In this document: positions 6,561-9,467 of the stretch, in pieces
Numbering within the stretch: the stretch's first letter is position 1
How the letters are laid out: the number at the start of each line of letters is the position of its first letter
NCBI GenBank assembly: GCA_044865965.1
Contig: JBIOTP010000385.1
Coordinates: forward strand, 1 to 9,467
Source: Solirubrobacter sp044865965
GTDB taxonomy: Bacteria > Actinomycetota > Thermoleophilia > Solirubrobacterales > Solirubrobacteraceae
Length of the DNA stretch: 9,467 nt
Reading direction: 5' to 3'
The notes under the pieces: model-generated
What the model saw: only the letters and a program-made list of their open reading frames with translations
Told to the model about the DNA's origin: nothing
Databases searched by the model: none
Made by a program: the position numbers and the translations under genes

Positions 6561-6932
6561 TCATGCTTCCTGACGCAGCGACCACCGGTTGCCGTCGGGA
6601 TCCTCGAACGGCGCGAAGCTCCCGAACGGCGTGCCGAACGTGTCGCCGGTGAACGTCACGCCGCGCCCCTCGAGCGTCTCGCGAACACCCGCGATGTCAT
6701 CGACGTCGAGGATCAGCCCGCGCTGCGTGCCGGGCGGGAAGTCGTCGAACCAGGTGACCAGCGTGACCGTCGTCTGCGCGCCGGACGGCGCGAGCTGGAT
6801 CCAGCGCTGGTTCTCGCCGAACGGGTTGTCGCTGAGCAGGTCGAAGCCGAGCCGCTCGGCGTAGAAGTCCTTCGCCCGGTCGGGGTCGCGCACCGGGATC
6901 GACACGACCGAGATGTGGTTGAGCCGGGCCAC
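6561..6932 (-). CDS. VOC (glyoxalase/bleomycin-resistance fold) protein
   Basis: This 123-residue protein consists of one complete VOC domain made of two beta-alpha-beta-beta-beta units. The first unit runs from LNHISVVSIPVRDPDRAKDF (4-23) to FYAERLGFDLLSD; the second covers RGLILDVDDI (71-80) to FEDPDGNRWSL (109-119). His6 and Glu110 are in the usual metal-binding places. VOC proteins act as metal-dependent isomerases, dioxygenases, or binding proteins for drugs, and small stand-alone members like this one are usually of unknown substrate. The start is GTG at 6930-6932. CATTCT on the minus strand (6938-6943) lies 5 nt upstream, a possible -10 for a leaderless start, and no Shine-Dalgarno is seen. 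The gene leads directly into nitronate monooxygenase with a 19-nt gap, so the two are probably co-transcribed. Confidence 0.9.
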   Translation of the reverse strand: MARLNHISVVSIPVRDPDRAKDFYAERLGFDLLSDNPFGENQRWIQLAPSGAQTTVTLVTWFDDFPPGTQRGLILDVDDIAGVRETLEGRGVTFTGDTFGTPFGSFAPFEDPDGNRWSLRQEA

Positions 6933-6956
6933 GCCCGAGAATGATCGCGCACGCGT

Positions 6957-7790
6957 TCAGACGCGGCGGGCCCGGCGGCCCGCGGAGTTCGCGGCGTAGT
7001 GCATTCCGTCGTCGAAGTAGAGGTGCCACTCCGTCGCGTCGCCGATCCGCAGCAGGACGAGGTAGGACACCCGCGTGGCGGAGCGCCCGCTGCGCCGCGC
7101 CGCGACGCGGACGAGCCGGCTGGGTGCAGCGGCGTCCACGCGCAGCCCGGGCTGCCGCGAGCTCACCGGCGCCTCGCTGTCGGTGACGCGGGCGTCGGAG
7201 GTGACCTGCACGAGGTGGAACCGCCCGCCCCTGGCGATCTGCGCGTCGATGCGCTCGGGCGCGACCCGCAGGCTCACCAGGCGGCCGTCGGGCAGGCGCG
7301 CGAGCGCGGTCTGGAGCGCGCCGGGACGCAGCAGCGACCGCGCGCCGAGCCCGCGCGGCTGTGGGGCCGCGCGCACGGCGGAATCGGGGCTGGGCAGAGC
7401 CGAGCGGAAGTCGTCGATCGCCCGCCTGCCGGCCTCGATGGCGCCGGCCGAAACGGCGACGCCGGCGATCGCGATGAACATGATGAGCTTTGCCACCGGG
7501 CTCCCGCCGCGCCGCCGGCGGCGGACGACGATCGGGGCCGGACGCGCCTGGCGCGAGATCAGCGGCGGCGGGGCGGCCCCGGCCGGCGGCGGCGAGGCCG
7601 GCGGCGGCGGCCCGAGGCCGGCGGCCGCGGGTTCGGCCCTCGGTGCAGACGGCGCCGGCGGAGCCGGCGTGGGCGGGCCGGCCGGCGCGGGCGCGACCGG
7701 TGGGGGCGGCGGCGCGGCCGACGTGCTCCAGCCCATCTCCGCGAGCGAGTCCTCGCCGATCTCCCGCCCGAAGGCGTCGCGTTCGCCCAT
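6957..7790 (-). CDS. Membrane protein B: FGR-motif, Pro-rich, single-pass protein (paralogue of 4677-5480)
   Basis: This 277-residue protein of unknown family starts with DAFGREIGED (5-14), has a long Pro/Ala-rich segment (25-88), an Arg cluster (90-94) that fits the positive-inside rule, one transmembrane helix at about 100-118, a linker, and a C-terminal domain from PRGL (145-148). Matches to membrane protein A include the DxFGRxI start, PRGL followed by S-x-L and an A-rich helix, L-V-(8-9)-I-D-x-Q, FVRAAAKR against LVRVAARR, and W-x-x-x-F-D-x-G near the end (WFAHFDG against WHLYFDDG). The ATG at 7790 is chosen over the one at 7799 because GGAGG directly abuts the latter. GAGGAT lies 7 nt before 7790, and GGAGG is 9 nt before it. 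The next gene downstream (VOC) starts 24 nt after its stop. Confidence 0.85.
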   Translation of the reverse strand: MGERDAFGREIGEDSLAEMGWSTSAAPPPPPVAPAPAGPPTPAPPAPSAPRAEPAAAGLGPPPPASPPPAGAAPPPLISRQARPAPIVVRRRRRGGSPVAKLIMFIAIAGVAVSAGAIEAGRRAIDDFRSALPSPDSAVRAAPQPRGLGARSLLRPGALQTALARLPDGRLVSLRVAPERIDAQIARGGRFHLVQVTSDARVTDSEAPVSSRQPGLRVDAAAPSRLVRVAARRSGRSATRVSYLVLLRIGDATEWHLYFDDGMHYAANSAGRRARRV

Positions 7791-7797
7791 GGCGCCC

Positions 7798-7827
7798 ATC
7801 CTCCGCGCGCCGGAGCGACGGTGTCAA
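7798..7827 (-). promoter_or_regulatory. Probable promoter of membrane protein B
   Basis: On the minus strand, a perfect TTGACA (7822-7827), an 18-nt spacer and GAGGAT (7798-7803) are followed by 7 nt and the ATG at 7790. It sits in the gap after the SnoaL-like gene, so membrane protein B, and perhaps the two genes after it, can be transcribed independently. Confidence 0.5.
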
Positions 7828-7838
7828 CCCGCGTTGGT

Positions 7839-8195
7839 TCAGTGCGCCTCGAACATCGCCGCGAACGGGCGCGCGTCGAACATCACACGCACGGACGCGA
7901 CCTTACCGTCGCGCACGCGGTACCACTCGGCGACCTGCGAGCTCGGCACCGGCACGGTCCTGAGCTCGTAGATGACGCACACGTCGTCGCCGTCGACGAA
8001 CACCTTCTGCTTCTCCGCGCCGGTGACGATCTCGCTCAGCCGTCGCAGCGAGCTGAGGTAGGAGTCGGCGTCGCTGAAGGACTCGAGCGGCCCGACGAAC
8101 GAGAGATCGTCGTGCACGAGCGCCCGCGCCCGTTCGAAGTCCTTGCCCGTCCAGGCCGCGAAGAAGTCGTCGGCCACCTGTGCCGCATCCGCCAT
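7839..8195 (-). CDS. SnoaL-like (NTF2-fold) protein
   Basis: This 118-residue protein has the small cone-shaped NTF2/SnoaL fold pattern. A first helix VADDFFAAWTGKDFERARALVHDD (7-30) is followed by LSFVGPLESFSDADSYLSSLRRL, in which FVGP leads into the SYLSSL helix. Four strand segments then include KVFVDGDDVCVIYEL, SQVAEWYRVRDGKVASVRVMFD and the final FAAMFEA. Members are isomerases, cyclases or hydrolases, or bind small hydrophobic ligands; this sequence shows no residue set that names a reaction. The ATG at 8195 has an excellent Shine-Dalgarno GAGGAG (8204-8209) 8 nt upstream and a good promoter before that. It is the only gene here with a clear conventional leader. The gene faces the AraC regulator across 115 bp and is its likeliest target. 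Confidence 0.88.
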   Translation of the reverse strand: MADAAQVADDFFAAWTGKDFERARALVHDDLSFVGPLESFSDADSYLSSLRRLSEIVTGAEKQKVFVDGDDVCVIYELRTVPVPSSQVAEWYRVRDGKVASVRVMFDARPFAAMFEAH

Positions 8196-8228
8196 GCTCG
8201 AAGCTCCTCGTTCAGTTGCCGTGGGGCG

Positions 8229-8257
8229 AGGCTATGACGCCGCGCGGCGCCCTCCAA
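8229..8257 (-). promoter_or_regulatory. Promoter of the SnoaL-like gene
   Basis: On the minus strand, TTGGAG (8252-8257), a 17-nt spacer and TAGCCT (8229-8234) form a sigma-70-type promoter. The predicted start lies around 8220-8223, giving a leader of about 25 nt that contains GAGGAG. A perfect 12-bp palindrome CGCCGCGCGGCG (8238-8249) lies within the spacer and could be an operator, though such sequences also arise by chance at this GC content. Confidence 0.5.
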
Positions 8258-8275
8258 TGGCGCGCCGTCCGCGAT

Positions 8276-8303
8276 CTTTGTCCGGTGCGCCGGGATGTAT
8301 GGT
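8276..8303 (+). promoter_or_regulatory. Probable promoter of the AraC-family regulator
   Basis: TATGGT (8298-8303) ends 7 nt before the ATG at 8311, with CTTTGT (8276-8281) 16 nt upstream as a weak -35. There is no Shine-Dalgarno, so the message is probably leaderless. The two divergent -35 regions are only about 18 bp apart, so one regulator could affect both directions. Confidence 0.45.
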
Positions 8304-8310
8304 CGGCTCG

Positions 8311-9285
8311 ATGGAGACGCTGCGCGACTCCCGCAACCCAGACGCGGTGAGCGAGGCCCTGCGCGCCGTCAGGGTCCGCAGCAGCGTCTACTGCCGCTCG
8401 CTGCTCGGCGCGCCCTGGGGCTTCGGCGTGGAGGCGCACGGACACCCGGCGTTCCACGTCGTGACGGCCGGGGAGTGCTGGCTCGAAGTCGATGGTGAGT
8501 CGGAGCCGATCCGGCTCGCGGCCGGCGACCTCGCCGTGCTGCCGACGGGGCCGCGCCACTGGATGCGCGACCAGCCCGCCGGCCCGGCGCCGGAGCTCGA
8601 CGACCTCCTCGCGGACACGCCCCCGGATCGCAACGGCCGCCTGCGCACCGGCGGCCCGGGGCCGCGGACCGAGCTCGTGTGCGGCGGCTTCGTGCTGGAA
8701 GGGGGCGGCGCCCACCCGATCCTGGGCGCGCTGCCACCGGTCGTCCGCATCCGCGGCGTCGCGGGACGCCCGGCGCCATGGGTCGCCGCCACGCTCGAGC
8801 AGGTGGGCGCGGAGGCCGCATCCGGCGCCCCGGGCGCCGAGATCGTCGTCAGCCGCCTCGCCGACGCACTGCTCACGCAGGCGCTCCGGATCGCGCTCGC
8901 CGAGCTCGACGGACCCCGCGTGGCCGCCCTGCGCGACCCGCAGGTCGCCGCCGCCGTCGCGCTCATCCACCGCCTTCGCGAGCGCGACTGGACCGTCGGC
9001 GCCCTCGCCGGCGAGGTCGGCCTCTCTCGCTCCGCGTTCGCGGCCCGCTTCCGCGAGCTCGTCGGCGAGTCCCCGATGCGCTACGTCACCCGGGCACGTC
9101 TCGCCCATGCCGCCGCGCTGCTCCACAGCACCGACGCGACCCTCGCCGAGATCGCCCGCCGCACGGGCTACGAGACCGAGTTCTCGCTCTCCAAGGCCTT
9201 CAAGCGCGCGTTCGGGATCGCCCCCGGCGCCTACCGCGGCCAACCCGACCGGCGCCCCGCAGTGAGAGGGGTCAGACCCCTCTAA
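8311..9285 (+). CDS. AraC-family transcriptional regulator with N-terminal Cupin_6-type sensor domain
   Basis: This 324-residue regulator has two domains. Residues about 10-190 form the cupin sensor, with HPAFHVVTAGECWLEV (45-60), LAAGDLAVLPTGPRHWM (69-85) and ELVCGGFVLEGGGAHPIL (121-138) followed by LPPVVRI. This pattern is typical of the Cupin_6/RclR-like group. Residues about 210-310 are the double helix-turn-helix: TVGALAGEVGLSRSAFAARF (first HTH), then LAEIARRTGYETEFSLSKAFKRAFGIAPGAYR (second HTH plus signature). It binds DNA in the cytoplasm, probably in response to a small molecule or oxidant; the ligand is unknown. The ATG at 8311 is chosen from TATGGT 7 nt upstream and because sequence before it, although open, overlaps the divergent promoter. 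The C-terminal VRGVRPL and the stop are encoded by the palindrome at 9265-9283. Confidence 0.92.
   Translation: METLRDSRNPDAVSEALRAVRVRSSVYCRSLLGAPWGFGVEAHGHPAFHVVTAGECWLEVDGESEPIRLAAGDLAVLPTGPRHWMRDQPAGPAPELDDLLADTPPDRNGRLRTGGPGPRTELVCGGFVLEGGGAHPILGALPPVVRIRGVAGRPAPWVAATLEQVGAEAASGAPGAEIVVSRLADALLTQALRIALAELDGPRVAALRDPQVAAAVALIHRLRERDWTVGALAGEVGLSRSAFAARFRELVGESPMRYVTRARLAHAAALLHSTDATLAEIARRTGYETEFSLSKAFKRAFGIAPGAYRGQPDRRPAVRGVRPL
9265..9283. terminator. Perfect 8-bp palindromic hairpin at a convergent junction
   Basis: AGAGGGGT (9265-9272), loop CAG, ACCCCTCT (9276-9283). It overlaps the AraC-family stop codon (9283-9285) and lies 10 nt beyond the stop of the convergent GntR-family gene. 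No T-tract follows on either strand. I recall GGGGTC-centred palindromes as dispersed intergenic repeats in other bacteria, so it may be a repeat as well as a terminator; that is recollection and was not checked. Confidence 0.5.
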
Positions 9286-9293
9286 GAGCGACC

Positions 9294-9467
9294 CTACTCA
9301 CGCACCATCCGCAGCACGTCGCGCAGGTAGAGCAGGTGGTCCTCCATCGCCCGCTGGGCGCGCGCGGGATCGCCCTTCTCGATCGCCGCCACCAGCGCCT
9401 CGTGCTGCTCGACCATCGCCGAGTGCACGACCGCGCCCTTGAGCGCGAGGATCAGCGACGGCTGCAG
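9294..9467 (-). CDS. GntR-family transcriptional regulator, C-terminal FCD-domain fragment (runs off the window)
   Basis: Only the last 57 residues and the TAG stop (9294-9296) are present; the gene continues past 9467. The sequence EQHEALVAAIEKGDPARAQRA followed by MEDHLLYLRDVL is the typical end of the all-helical FCD ligand-binding domain of FadR-subfamily GntR regulators. The H in QHEALVAAI and the H in MEDHL are positions that usually contribute to the metal or ligand site. The N-terminal winged helix should lie outside the window. Regulators of this group mostly respond to small organic acids. It is convergent with the AraC-family gene, with 8 nt between the stop codons. Confidence 0.85.
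   Translation of the reverse strand: MQPSLILALKGAVVHSAMVEQHEALVAAIEKGDPARAQRAMEDHLLYLRDVLRMVRE

Noticed and set aside
5492..6652. A 386-codon plus-strand open frame over nitronate monooxygenase
   Set aside because: Low-complexity Arg/Gly-rich translation with no motifs; the minus-strand enzyme carries all expected motifs.
8143..8310. Longer N-terminus for the AraC-family regulator, starting at 8143
   Set aside because: It would run through the start and leader of the divergent SnoaL gene and both promoters, and adds no cupin features.

Overview
The window is very GC-rich, with G or C at almost every third codon position. It has several start codons about 7 bases after a -10-like hexamer (probably leaderless messages) and GTG starts. 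It also has a Cupin_6-type AraC regulator and a two-member family of Pro-rich single-pass membrane proteins. Together these suggest an actinobacterial chromosome, perhaps Thermoleophilia/Solirubrobacterales. That lineage is inferred from style and gene content, not from a marker gene. There is no RNA gene of a known class, no CRISPR array and no intact mobile element.

Layout. (1) 38-752, minus: a broken trypsin-like serine protease with two frameshifts, cut off at the zymogen-activation site. (2) 811-2936, plus: a membrane-lipid operon of fatty acyl desaturase and cyclopropane/methyl-branch fatty acid synthase, overlapping by GTGA. (3) 2933-3133: a 201-nt inverted-repeat element between the synthase and a small convergent membrane protein (3130-3357, minus). 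(4) 3519-4673, plus: an MmgE/PrpD-family protein, followed directly by membrane protein A (4677-5480). (5) 5477-5508: a compact palindrome holding the stop codons of both membrane protein A and the convergent nitronate monooxygenase. (6) 5477-8195, minus, in transcription order: SnoaL-like protein, membrane protein B (paralogue of A), VOC/glyoxalase-fold protein, nitronate monooxygenase. (7) 8311-9285, plus: AraC-family regulator, divergent from the SnoaL gene. (8) 9265-9283: a palindrome covering the regulator's stop codon. (9) 9294-9467, minus: the C-terminal end of a GntR-family (FCD) regulator that runs off the window.

How the parts work together. The desaturase should put a double bond into an acyl chain. 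The synthase then alkylates that double bond with a carbon from S-adenosylmethionine, so the pair is a self-contained lipid-tailoring unit. The VOC and nitronate monooxygenase genes are 19 nt apart and probably co-transcribed; they look like oxidative detoxification functions. The AraC regulator shares a 115-bp divergent promoter region with the SnoaL gene, which makes that minus-strand run its most likely target.

Most unusual. The 201-nt element at 2933-3133 and the 32-nt palindrome at 5477-5508 have exactly the same 15-nt left and right arms, including an asymmetric TT/GG pair. The long copy continues into a 30-pair stem with inner helices. In these helices every transition-type departure from Watson-Crick pairing (seven of seven) is a G-U pair in the plus-strand RNA and none is A-C, which points to selection on RNA structure. 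All four CTAG tetranucleotides I found in the window are the ends of these two elements, and they supply stop codons for four genes. The second highlight is the A/B membrane protein family, which I cannot match to a named family.
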